The translations under genes and the position numbers were made by a program. A stretch of DNA of 64,000 bases from the NCBI GenBank assembly GCA_021774785.1, contig JAJFIQ010000026.1:310001-374000 (forward strand), in the 5' to 3' direction. Below, piece after piece: positions 25,829 to 34,273 of the stretch (positions are counted from its first letter, which is position 1; the number at the start of each line of letters is the position of its first letter). The stretch is from Emcibacter sp. (GTDB lineage: Bacteria; Pseudomonadota; Alphaproteobacteria; Sphingomonadales; Emcibacteraceae). Below the pieces are notes generated by a model, which did not search any database, was not told where the DNA came from, and worked only from the letters and a program-made list of their open reading frames with translations.

Positions 25829-27196
25829 CTAGGTTAACTTGGTAATTGTCTTTTGATAATTAGCTATAATGGCCTCTTCCCGAGCGTGATACCTGTCTTT
25901 TATAGACCATTTTCCGGCGACCATGACATGTTTAATATCCGTACCTCCGCCACTGAAAATCAGAGCATCCAGAATATTCTTTTCGGGAACCTGATGAAAC
26001 AAAGCATTATCCAGAACGATGATATCCGCCCGATAACCAACCGCGATGGCACCGGTTTTCTGCCCCAAAGCCTGTGCCCCGCCTTTTTGTATGGCGTTAT
26101 ACAGGACACTGCCCGTATGGGGGTCTGCCTCAGTTGCGGCAATATTTCGTTGTTGTCCACACAGTCGCGCACCATATTCTAGCCACCTGATTTCTTCTAT
26201 GGGATCAATCAGGCTGTTGCCATCCGAACCCACAGATATACGCCCGCCTGCGCCCAGAAATCTTGCCAGCGGAAAAAACCCATCGCCAAGATTAGCCTCT
26301 GTGGTTGGGCAAATGCTCACCACCGCGCCGGATTTTGCCAGAGCAGCCGTCTCATCCTCTGTCATATGAGTTGCATGAACAAGGCACCAGCGATGATCCA
26401 GATTATGCTGCGATAACAGCCATTCAACGGGCCGCTGACCCATGTGCTTCAGGCAACCCTCAACCTCTTTTTCCTGTTCGGCAATATGGATATGGACCGG
26501 CATATCACGGTCTATGACGTCCAAAACCTCGACCAAGGCTGCCTTCGGCACCGCCCGCAGGCTATGAAAAGCAACCCCATGGTGATGGTCCTGTAACCGT
26601 TCCAGCAGGCGCAGATATGCGTTTACATCATGACCGAAGCGACGTTGATTTTTTTCCAGCGGAATATTACCAAAACCACCCTTCATGTAAAGAACCGGCA
26701 ACTGCGTGAGACCAATCCCAACCGTCTGCGCCGCATGGATGATTGCCATGGACATTTCGGCAGGATCGTCATAGGCCATGCCGCCCGGCTGATGATGCAA
26801 ATAATGGAATTCTGCTACTGCGCTATATCCGGCCTTCACCATTTCAAGATAAAGATAGGATGCAATATTTGTTAAATCCTGCGGGTCAATGGCCCCGGCA
26901 AATTGATACATCAGATTACGCCAGCCCCAGAAGTTATCTTTATGATTTGCCTTATATTCTGTTCGCCCTGCCAGAATTTTTTGGAAAGCATGGCTGTGGC
27001 TATTGGGTATGCCGGGAAGGGCTAAACCAATTATTTTTTCTACTGCATCGTCATGGGCATTAGGCGCCACCGCAGAAATAAACCCGCGATCGTCAACCGT
27101 TACCAAAACATTATTCTGCCATCCGATATTGTGACCTTCTGACAGATAGGCTTTTTCGAAAAAGAATTTCTTCATAATACCGTCCGTTAAGATCAT
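25829..27196 (-). CDS. hutF: Formimidoylglutamate deiminase
   Basis: 455 residues, amidohydrolase fold. Metal ligands: PNSHSHAFQKILAG, HIHIAEQEKEVEGCL (His pair), CLVHATHM, and the aspartate in SVGSDGNSLIDPIEE. It deiminates N-formimidoyl-L-glutamate to N-formylglutamate and ammonia in the five-step histidine pathway. The ATG at 27196 has AAGG nine bases upstream; an ATG at 27175 (MKKFFFEKAY) is an alternative start. Transcribed with hutC, which probably represses it. Confidence 0.93.
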   Translation of the reverse strand: MILTDGIMKKFFFEKAYLSEGHNIGWQNNVLVTVDDRGFISAVAPNAHDDAVEKIIGLALPGIPNSHSHAFQKILAGRTEYKANHKDNFWGWRNLMYQFAGAIDPQDLTNIASYLYLEMVKAGYSAVAEFHYLHHQPGGMAYDDPAEMSMAIIHAAQTVGIGLTQLPVLYMKGGFGNIPLEKNQRRFGHDVNAYLRLLERLQDHHHGVAFHSLRAVPKAALVEVLDVIDRDMPVHIHIAEQEKEVEGCLKHMGQRPVEWLLSQHNLDHRWCLVHATHMTEDETAALAKSGAVVSICPTTEANLGDGFFPLARFLGAGGRISVGSDGNSLIDPIEEIRWLEYGARLCGQQRNIAATEADPHTGSVLYNAIQKGGAQALGQKTGAIAVGYRADIIVLDNALFHQVPEKNILDALIFSGGGTDIKHVMVAGKWSIKDRYHAREEAIIANYQKTITKLT

Positions 27197-27225
27197 TTAA
27201 ATAGACCTTAAGCGGTTTATATTGT

Positions 27226-27250
27226 CAATACTTGTATAGACCAATTTATA
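27226..27250. promoter_or_regulatory. Possible HutC operator upstream of hutF
   Basis: CTTGTATAGACCAA about 35 bp before the hutF start resembles the HutC-type operator half CTTGTATA. The opposite half is poor (ATTTATAAG), so the site is imperfect. The rest of the 256-bp gap between hutF and the PepSY gene shows no gene and no strong hairpin. Confidence 0.35.
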
Positions 27251-27452
27251 AGGATGTTATTGGCAAAGTAACAACAGGCTTCAAAATTTTACCTGTCGGT
27301 ATAGAAATCCCGGCTTATTTATGACGTATCATTATACCGCTGTGGCTTACAACTGAAACTCCGAGATCAAAGCTCTTCCCCTATAGGGCAAAGATCGCAC
27401 GCTTCATTGGCCGGATAGTAACCATTGATTTAAGGTTTTCAATTCTTCAAAT

Positions 27453-27983
27453 TTAATAAGTTTTTTTGGCAATAATCGTTTTTTTACGTCTTTTCTTCAC
27501 CATAGGCAGAAAAAACATATAGAGACCACTTAAGCTTAAAATAAACAAGATTATACCCGTCGGCAAAGATAGAAAATATTTCGTTGATGCGCCAAAATAA
27601 CTACCGTCATGCAGGCTTTCAATAAAATCCGAACGGCGTATTTTCACCGACAGAATTTCACCTGTTGAGGGGTCAATCTGAATTTCCCAGTCGTCCGGTG
27701 TGACAAATTTTACAATACCTTTTGAAGGCTTAAAGTCAATCCGTTCAAATTGATGCCACTCAAGGTTTTTCGCTTGAGGTATAGCGATCACTCTGGCTAA
27801 AATCTCCATCAGGGGGAGAGTCGGGGTCGCCAGCGTTTCGCCCTTGTGGCTCGGTGGTTGTATCCATTCAAAATCCTTTTTAAGTATCAGCAATATACCC
27901 GTTATCAGGATCAGTAAAATGGGCAGTGCAATAAAGACCGATAGCCAATTATGGGTCAGTCGGTTCAATTTAGTAAATTTCAT
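27453..27983 (-). CDS. PepSY-domain membrane protein
   Basis: 176 residues. An N-terminal membrane helix with the typical start (LNRLTHNWLSVFIALPILL, residues 7-33) is followed by a periplasmic PepSY-type domain (VTPDDWEIQIDPSTGEIL) and a second membrane helix near 140-162 with a basic C-terminal tail. Small PepSY_TM proteins accompany iron-uptake receptors or reductases, but none is adjacent. It is on the same strand as the large propeller gene, after a strong hairpin, so independent transcription is likely. Confidence 0.78.
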   Translation of the reverse strand: MKFTKLNRLTHNWLSVFIALPILLILITGILLILKKDFEWIQPPSHKGETLATPTLPLMEILARVIAIPQAKNLEWHQFERIDFKPSKGIVKFVTPDDWEIQIDPSTGEILSVKIRRSDFIESLHDGSYFGASTKYFLSLPTGIILFILSLSGLYMFFLPMVKKRRKKTIIAKKTY

Positions 27984-28035
27984 TACAATTTCACATTCTT
28001 AATTTTTCTGACTTTCTAACATCTGCGCACAGCGA

Positions 28036-28075
28036 TATAAAGGGCGTAAGATTGATAAATCTCACGCCCTTTATA
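28036..28075 (-). terminator. Hairpin terminator after the BNR propeller gene
   Basis: A 12-bp perfect inverted repeat (TATAAAGGGCGT at 28036-28047 and ACGCCCTTTATA at 28064-28075) extends inward through AGATT/AATCT. It lies 13 bp past the stop of the propeller gene. The T-run is short, so it is a strong stem with a weak tail, and it could act in both directions. Confidence 0.65.
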
Positions 28076-28088
28076 ATAGATATAACCG

Positions 28089-31000
28089 CTAGTCAGCCGC
28101 CGGGATAGCCGCCCCCGGCGTCCAGGGTGCACCAGCTTCTTCAAGCGCTTTCTGGAAGGCGGGCAGTGTCTCACCCACAAAAATATTCAGCCGGTCTTTT
28201 ACAACAGTGAATTCTGTCACGGCATAGCCAAGCTGTTCTTTATGGGTTTTCGTCGGCCCATAGGTGCTTGTGGCACCGAGCATGACATAAAACAGGCGGC
28301 TATTAACCGTTGCCGGAGTTGATCCTTTACGCTGACGAATTTTCATGCCGTTCAAGGCTGCATCCAGCTCAAACAATTCTGTCCGCATGGCCTGCCATCT
28401 GTCATCAAGTGCCGCATCAGCCACCAGTGACCGATCCACCGCTTTTCTAAATATCGTTATTTTTTTCTTCAGGTCTTTTATTAATACCGTGGTTGCTGAT
28501 GTAGCCCGCCATAGTTTACTTGCTTTACGGGCAAAGGCCGTCACTTCTTCAGGTGTGGACCCTTTCAGAGCACCTGTTCTCATAACCTCTACCGCAAAAT
28601 CAACCGGTCCCGCTAGTTGTTTCGTCACCCCATTGTGACGACTGGACAGGGTTGCTGTATATTTACCGGGTGCTGCCATGATGACGGGATTGCCAAAATA
28701 ACCAACTGGCGGCGTAATTCTTTGAAGCGCTAATTGTGGTGGATATTGCAAATCCCAGGTAATCCTATGGATACCTTTCTTGGCCGGGCCATTAACCCGA
28801 CGCACCATATTGCCCTCATCATCCCTAATGGTCAGGTAAACCGCGGCCTTGGCTTCTCTGCCTTCGGCTTCTGCCACTTCCCAGTCAGGATAAATAGTGT
28901 CCTTGCCAGCTTTAACCAATTCCTGATCCCGCTTGTGACGCCGTTCTTTCGCGGTCAACAGTTCATCTTTCAGGTAATATGTAAATGTCGCGCCAAAATC
29001 AGGGTTTTTCGCCACAAACTGATCATCACCCTGTGACGTGCTATGAAGCCTATTTGGACGATACCAAGGGGCCGTACGGGCAGAGAATAGCAACACATCG
29101 GATTCCATCTGTTCCGCTGTCATCCCCCGCAGTGGGGTGTAATCATCAAGGATATAGATGCCACGGCCAAAGCTGCCGGCAACCAAGTCATTTTCACGAC
29201 GTTGAATAACCACATCACGGAAAGAAATTGTCGGTACATCCCCTGTGAGTTCAATCCATGTTTTGCCACCATCAACCGTGAAGAACAGACCAAACTCTGT
29301 GCCTAAAAACATCAGTTCTTTCTTCACATGGTCTTGCACGATACGCCATACCAGATGTTTGTCCGGCAGGTTAGAGCTGATGGATTTCCAGCTTTTACCG
29401 CGATTGGTGCTTTTGATCAGATAGGGTTTATAGTCCCCATATTTATGATTATCCAGAGCCACATATACGGTATCTTTATCAAACAGGTCGGCCCGAATGT
29501 CATTGACATAGGCGGTTTTGGGAATACCTTTGATTTTTCCAATCTCATAACGTGTCCATGATTTTCCGCCATCTGATGTCACTTGTATCAAACCATCATC
29601 AGTCCCCACATAGAGGATATTTTCATCAACAGCAGATTCTGCCATATTGGCGATGGTGTTATAATTGGACATGGCGTAGAGGTCCCACCCGGCTCCCACA
29701 GACCAGCTCCGCCCCATCACGGGCATGCGCATACGGTTTTCATTGCGGGTCAAATCACCAGAGATAGCAGTCCAGCTGTCACCACGATCATCCGAACGCC
29801 ATAACCGCTGTGAGGCATGATAAAGCCGTTTTGGGTCATGTTGTGATACATTTATCGGCGCATCCCAGTTGTAACGCTCCGCCACTTCACCGGGTTTTGC
29901 CTGTGGCTGAATGAGAACAACTTCGCCCGTCTTTCTGTCATGACGGGCAAGATTGCCCTGCTGCCATTGTGAATATAAAATATCAGGATTGCCCGGCTCC
30001 GTTGCGGGCTGATGACCATCGGCAAACAGGGTTAGAAACCAATCAGAATTTTTAATACCATTCACACGGTCAGTCCGTGACGGGCCGCCTTGTGTGGAAT
30101 TGTCCTGAGTACCGCCGTAAACAAAATAGAACGGCTTGGCATCATCCGCCGCTATTTTATAAAATTGGGTCACGGGCAGGTTGGCAATGAACCGCCATTT
30201 TTTCCGTCCATCATGGGTCTCGTAAATACCGCCATCGGACCCGATCAGCATGAAATCCGGATCCGTTGGGTGAAAGGCCATGGCATGATCATCAACATGT
30301 TTGTTTTTATTGTTAATGGGGGTCCATGTTTTGCCACCATCTTCTGATGTCTTGCTTTGATTGCTGGCAATATAAATACGGTCAAATTTATGGGCGTCTG
30401 CAAATATTTCCTGATAATAATGTGGTCCTGTGCCGCCCGATACTTCATCGGACATTTTCACCCAACTGGCGCCACGGTCACTTGATCGGTAAAGACCGCC
30501 TTTGCGTTCGTCAATTTCAACGGTTGCATAAACCACATTCGGTTTCATGGGTGAAATGGCAAGACCGATTTTGCCCATATTGGTCTTGGGCAGTCCTTCG
30601 GTCAGTTTGCGCCAGTTTTCACCGCCATCATCGGATGTATAAATAGCAGAACCCGGACCGGTCCCGATGTATGCCGCAACCGTGCGCTGGCGTTGCCAGC
30701 TAGCAGCATATAATTTATCAGGGTTGCCGGGGTCAATGACAAGGGACGTCACCCCCGTCCATTCGTCAACCGCTAGGGTATTACGCCATGTTTTACCGCC
30801 GTCTGTTGTCTTAAAAAGACCACGCTCGCCGCCCTTTGACCATAGTGGTCCTTGTGCTGAAACCCAGACAATATTTGAATCTTGGGGGTGAATGATAATA
30901 TCCGAAATATGTTCGGATTTATTCAGCCCCATATTTTGCCAGGTACTGCCTCCATTATCAGACCGATAAACCCCATCGCCAAAACTTATATGACGGCCAC

Positions 31001-31352
31001 CATTATTCTCACCGGTGCCAACCCAGATTATATTTGAGTTGCTGGGATCAATGGTAACATCGCCGGTCGAATAAACGGCCTGCTTATCAAAAATCGGCTG
31101 CCACGTGGTACCGGCATTTTCGGTTTTCCAGATGCCGCCGGAACCCACCGCCACATACCATGTGGCCGGGTCTTTTTGATCCACTTCAATATCGGCAATT
31201 CGGCCTGACATATAAGCCGGACCGATATGGCGCAATTTCATACCACTGAATGTGTCACTGGACATGATTTCTTTCACGTCCTCATCAGCCGCCCACAAAT
31301 TTACTGGTAATAAAAGCAAGGCCGCAAGGGCCAGCGTTGTAATCCGATTCAT
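28089..31352 (-). CDS. Large secreted BNR/sortilin-type beta-propeller protein (VPS10-like, glycosyl-hydrolase-annotated family)
   Basis: 1087 residues from the ATG at 31352 (AGGACGGG upstream; in-frame ATG at 31397 is too far). Signal peptide MNRITTLALAALLLLPVNLWA. The body consists of repeated BNR/Asp-box motifs with SxDxGxTW character: TENAGTTWQ, SDNGGSTWQ, TTDGGKTWR, SDDGGENWR, SSDRGASWV, TSDGGKSWT, STNRGKSWK, TVDGGKTWI, forming tandem propellers across about residues 40-760. A C-terminal segment of about 300 residues contains Ig-like and helical parts. Homologues of this length are secreted proteins of uncertain role, often labelled glycosyl hydrolase; no catalytic residues are evident. 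Confidence 0.85.
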   Translation of the reverse strand: MNRITTLALAALLLLPVNLWAADEDVKEIMSSDTFSGMKLRHIGPAYMSGRIADIEVDQKDPATWYVAVGSGGIWKTENAGTTWQPIFDKQAVYSTGDVTIDPSNSNIIWVGTGENNGGRHISFGDGVYRSDNGGSTWQNMGLNKSEHISDIIIHPQDSNIVWVSAQGPLWSKGGERGLFKTTDGGKTWRNTLAVDEWTGVTSLVIDPGNPDKLYAASWQRQRTVAAYIGTGPGSAIYTSDDGGENWRKLTEGLPKTNMGKIGLAISPMKPNVVYATVEIDERKGGLYRSSDRGASWVKMSDEVSGGTGPHYYQEIFADAHKFDRIYIASNQSKTSEDGGKTWTPINNKNKHVDDHAMAFHPTDPDFMLIGSDGGIYETHDGRKKWRFIANLPVTQFYKIAADDAKPFYFVYGGTQDNSTQGGPSRTDRVNGIKNSDWFLTLFADGHQPATEPGNPDILYSQWQQGNLARHDRKTGEVVLIQPQAKPGEVAERYNWDAPINVSQHDPKRLYHASQRLWRSDDRGDSWTAISGDLTRNENRMRMPVMGRSWSVGAGWDLYAMSNYNTIANMAESAVDENILYVGTDDGLIQVTSDGGKSWTRYEIGKIKGIPKTAYVNDIRADLFDKDTVYVALDNHKYGDYKPYLIKSTNRGKSWKSISSNLPDKHLVWRIVQDHVKKELMFLGTEFGLFFTVDGGKTWIELTGDVPTISFRDVVIQRRENDLVAGSFGRGIYILDDYTPLRGMTAEQMESDVLLFSARTAPWYRPNRLHSTSQGDDQFVAKNPDFGATFTYYLKDELLTAKERRHKRDQELVKAGKDTIYPDWEVAEAEGREAKAAVYLTIRDDEGNMVRRVNGPAKKGIHRITWDLQYPPQLALQRITPPVGYFGNPVIMAAPGKYTATLSSRHNGVTKQLAGPVDFAVEVMRTGALKGSTPEEVTAFARKASKLWRATSATTVLIKDLKKKITIFRKAVDRSLVADAALDDRWQAMRTELFELDAALNGMKIRQRKGSTPATVNSRLFYVMLGATSTYGPTKTHKEQLGYAVTEFTVVKDRLNIFVGETLPAFQKALEEAGAPWTPGAAIPAAD

Positions 31353-31743
31353 TATCCCGTCCTCAGTATTTTTATGATTAATAATAATTGATAGCATTTT
31401 ATTACGTAAAAAAACAAGTTCTGAACCAATATATTACTTACTCCATCCAAACCTAAATAGTGGCACCCCTTGATGGTGTGAGGTATTAAATCAAGAGGAC
31501 AGCGGGAAGAAAGCCTATGATACTTTGTCCAATACTGTCATAATTGACTTGTTAAATTACCTAAGTCTGCTCAAAGGGTTGTGCAACAGTGTGAAATAAT
31601 ATGAAATACGAGCCAAGCCAATTATATTATTAATAAAACAATTCGTATTTAGTAGATCATATGTTCAAATCACATTATCGGCATCATTTAAGGAAGAACA
31701 TCATTTATTTCAAATGCAGGAGTGTTGAACGGAGTATTTGTCA
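31353..31743. other. Divergent intergenic region, no gene seen
   Basis: 391 bp of AT-rich sequence between the propeller gene and the lipid kinase gene. It should hold both promoters. A short dyad CACC-N6/7-TGGTG occurs near 31467. No open frame, tRNA or repeat was recognised. Confidence 0.6.
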
Positions 31744-32715
31744 GTGCCAATAACACATGTGATTGTCAATCCAACGTCAGGCAACGGGCGCACGGGCCGC
31801 GAATGGCCCCATATGCAAAGATGTCTGGCCAAGAGCATAGGATCATTTATCACCCATATGACGGAACATCCCCAACATGCCATTGAACTCACGAGGGAGG
31901 CGATCAAATCGGGGGCGGGTCGTATCATCGCTATTGGTGGTGATGGTACCCTTTCCGAGGTTGTTAACGGATTTTTCCTAAAGGGTTCCCTCATCAATAA
32001 AAATACAGTTTTTGGTATTTTATCCAGCGGCACCGGCGGCGATTATGCGCGCAATTTGGGGTTTTATGGCAAATGGGAAGATCAGCTCGCAAAACTTGAA
32101 CAAGCAAGCATACATCACGTTGATGTGGGACAAATCACCAGTCATAATAACCATGGCCAGCCAACCGATCATTATTTCATCAATGAATGCAGTATCGGCA
32201 TGGCCGCAAATATGGCAAGACATGTCAATAAAACGCCCCTGCAAAAACGTCTTGCAGGCCGTTACGCCTATCTTTTTGCCGCCATACGCGCACTGTTACG
32301 GCCCAAGCACTGGCAGGTCACGATTATAACATGTGATGGCCATGAAAAAATAATGGATATGTCCCTTGCCGTATTCATGAATGGTATCACCACGGGTGGC
32401 GGCATCCGCTTGGCTCCTGACGGGCGCATTAATGACGGCCTGCTGGATTGCCTTTTCGTCGCCCCCATAGGCTTGAAAAACCTGATCCGCTGGATACCAA
32501 GCCTATACAAGGGTGGCCTGAATAATCATCCGGCAGTCACTCATTTTTCAACCCGCGCCCTTACCATCACATCCGAAAACGAGATGCATGCCATAAACCT
32601 CGAAGCTGATGGCGAATCCCGGTGGCAGTTACCGGCCACCATCAGCCTGCTGAAGCAGACCCTGCCTGTTATATGTTCGGATTTAAGCCATTTGGATATA
32701 AATAAAACCGTCTGA
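31744..32715 (+). CDS. Diacylglycerol kinase family lipid kinase (YegS/LCB5 type)
   Basis: 323 residues from a GTG at 31744, nine bases after GGAG; a TTG at 31738 is also in frame but only three bases from it. Catalytic-domain motifs: VNPTSGNGRTGREW (nucleotide loop), IAIGGDGTLSEVVNGF (GGDGT), GTGGDYARNLG (GTxNDFAR). The C-terminal beta domain has NGITTGGGIRLAPDG and ends in a sphingosine-kinase-like EADGE motif. It phosphorylates a lipid with ATP at the membrane. Its 3' end carries a tandem 23-bp duplication. Confidence 0.9.
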   Translation: MPITHVIVNPTSGNGRTGREWPHMQRCLAKSIGSFITHMTEHPQHAIELTREAIKSGAGRIIAIGGDGTLSEVVNGFFLKGSLINKNTVFGILSSGTGGDYARNLGFYGKWEDQLAKLEQASIHHVDVGQITSHNNHGQPTDHYFINECSIGMAANMARHVNKTPLQKRLAGRYAYLFAAIRALLRPKHWQVTIITCDGHEKIMDMSLAVFMNGITTGGGIRLAPDGRINDGLLDCLFVAPIGLKNLIRWIPSLYKGGLNNHPAVTHFSTRALTITSENEMHAINLEADGESRWQLPATISLLKQTLPVICSDLSHLDINKTV

Positions 32716-32739
32716 AGGATATAAATAAAACCGTCTGAA
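32694..32739 (+). repeat. Perfect tandem duplication of 23 bp at the lipid-kinase stop codon
   Basis: Units 32694-32716 and 32717-32739 are identical. The first contains the stop codon TGA, so the second copy is untranslated. This is a recent slippage-type duplication that does not change the protein. Confidence 0.9.
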
Positions 32740-32850
32740 GCATGGGAAATAGAAAATATATTTGGTTTTCATTAATTCTGGCTATAGTGACTTTAGTCAC
32801 AGAAATTTTGATCCTCCGGATATAGAATCAGGATTATATTACGGAAAAGA

Positions 32851-32872
32851 TGTCTGGTGATTTTACCAGACA
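32851..32872. promoter_or_regulatory. Perfect 8-bp inverted repeat before the RND efflux genes
   Basis: TGTCTGGT-GATTTT-ACCAGACA lies 25 bp before the start of the adaptor gene. It may be an operator or a leader hairpin near the translation start. No regulator gene sits next to the pump. A second small hairpin, GTGAC-TTTA-GTCAC, is at 32787-32800. Confidence 0.5.
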
Positions 32873-32896
32873 CCACCACGGGATAGAAGGCAAGCT

Positions 32897-34273
32897 ATGG
32901 AAAAATTCATGAAAAAGGCAGTGGTTCTTCCGCTTATCTTTATAATCGCGCTACTGGTGGTGATCATTGCAGTGAAATCCCGGCCTGCCATAGAGCATAA
33001 AGACCTGCAATTTCCCACTAAAACAGTGGAGGTTATTACCGCTAAAAAAATCCCCTTTCGGGCGCGCGCCATGGGCTATGGCAATGTGGAGCCAGCCATT
33101 CTGCTAAAGGCAAGAACCGAAATTAGCGGCAAGATCAGCTATATCCATCCGGACTTGAAAAAAGGAGCCAGTCTGGCCAAGGACACGGTGGTTCTGCGCA
33201 TAGAACCCACAACCTTTGAATTTTCCCGTGATCAAAGCAAGGCCGGATTAACCAGCGTCCAGTCTTCCCTCAAGCAATTGGAAATTGAAGAGGCCAGCGC
33301 CAAGCGGTCTTTGGATATTGCCCGCAAGAATCTGGACATCAGTCAGAAAGAGCTGGATCGCTTTCGGATACTTTGGGACAAGCGGGTCATTACCCGTTCA
33401 AAAATGGACGCAGAAGAACAGAAGGTTTTACAGCTCAGCCAACAAGTGGAGGAACTGGAGGGCAAACTTGCCACCTATGCCAGCCGCAAATCTGCAACTC
33501 AGGCCCAAATTAAAAAATCCAAAACCCAACTAGCCCAGAGTCAGGATACTTTGGGGCGCACCGAAATTACCCTGCCCTTTGATGCCCGTATTGGGACGGT
33601 TTCCGTTGAAAAGGGTGAATTTGTTGCCGTGAGTAATTTATTATTTGAAGCCCTCGGCACACAAGCCGTTGAGATTAATGCCCAACTGCCGGTAACACAA
33701 TTTTCGCCATTAATCGCAGGGCTAGGCAAAGAATCCGTTAACCTGCAAAGGCCGGAAGACCTCCAGATAGCCTTCTCACAAATGCAAATTGGTGCGAATG
33801 TCAGTCTGGTCGGCGATACGCGGAATACTGCAAAATGGTCGGGTGAATTATTGCGCATTGGCGAATCCATTGATCCCACCCGCGATACCATCAGTCTGGT
33901 TGTTGCGGTCAACAACCCTTATGAAAATATCATACCCGGAAAACGTCCCCCCCTCCTGAAGGGGATGTATGTAGCTGTCGAATTTTATGCCCCGGCACGA
34001 GAAATGATAGTGCTGCCCAGAAAAGCCCTTCATCAGGGCCGCGTTTACGTGGCAGGGACTGATGACAAGCTACAAATTCGTCCGGTGAATATTCTTTATA
34101 AACAGGAACAGTTAATTGTTATTGGTGACGGCATTAAAGCAGGCGAAAAAATCATCATAACAGATGTTATCCCGGTCATTGAAGGCTTGCCCATAACCCC
34201 TCTGCCGGCCAGCGAATATGAAAAACAACTGGCTATTGATGCTTTGGGTAACGTTACGGAGAACGGCGAATGA
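32897..34273 (+). CDS. RND efflux periplasmic adaptor (HlyD/AcrA family)
   Basis: 458 residues. The N-terminal membrane anchor is KKAVVLPLIFIIALLVVIIA (residues 5-24). Then come the first half lipoyl/barrel region (RARAMGYGNVEPAILLKART), a long coiled-coil hairpin (about 110-220, rich in Gln/Lys/Leu), the second lipoyl half (GRTEITLPFDARIGTVSVEKG) and a membrane-proximal domain. It couples the inner membrane pump to an outer membrane channel. It overlaps the permease start (ATGA), so both are made together; no TolC-like gene is adjacent. AAGG precedes the ATG. Confidence 0.92.
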   Translation: MEKFMKKAVVLPLIFIIALLVVIIAVKSRPAIEHKDLQFPTKTVEVITAKKIPFRARAMGYGNVEPAILLKARTEISGKISYIHPDLKKGASLAKDTVVLRIEPTTFEFSRDQSKAGLTSVQSSLKQLEIEEASAKRSLDIARKNLDISQKELDRFRILWDKRVITRSKMDAEEQKVLQLSQQVEELEGKLATYASRKSATQAQIKKSKTQLAQSQDTLGRTEITLPFDARIGTVSVEKGEFVAVSNLLFEALGTQAVEINAQLPVTQFSPLIAGLGKESVNLQRPEDLQIAFSQMQIGANVSLVGDTRNTAKWSGELLRIGESIDPTRDTISLVVAVNNPYENIIPGKRPPLLKGMYVAVEFYAPAREMIVLPRKALHQGRVYVAGTDDKLQIRPVNILYKQEQLIVIGDGIKAGEKIIITDVIPVIEGLPITPLPASEYEKQLAIDALGNVTENGE

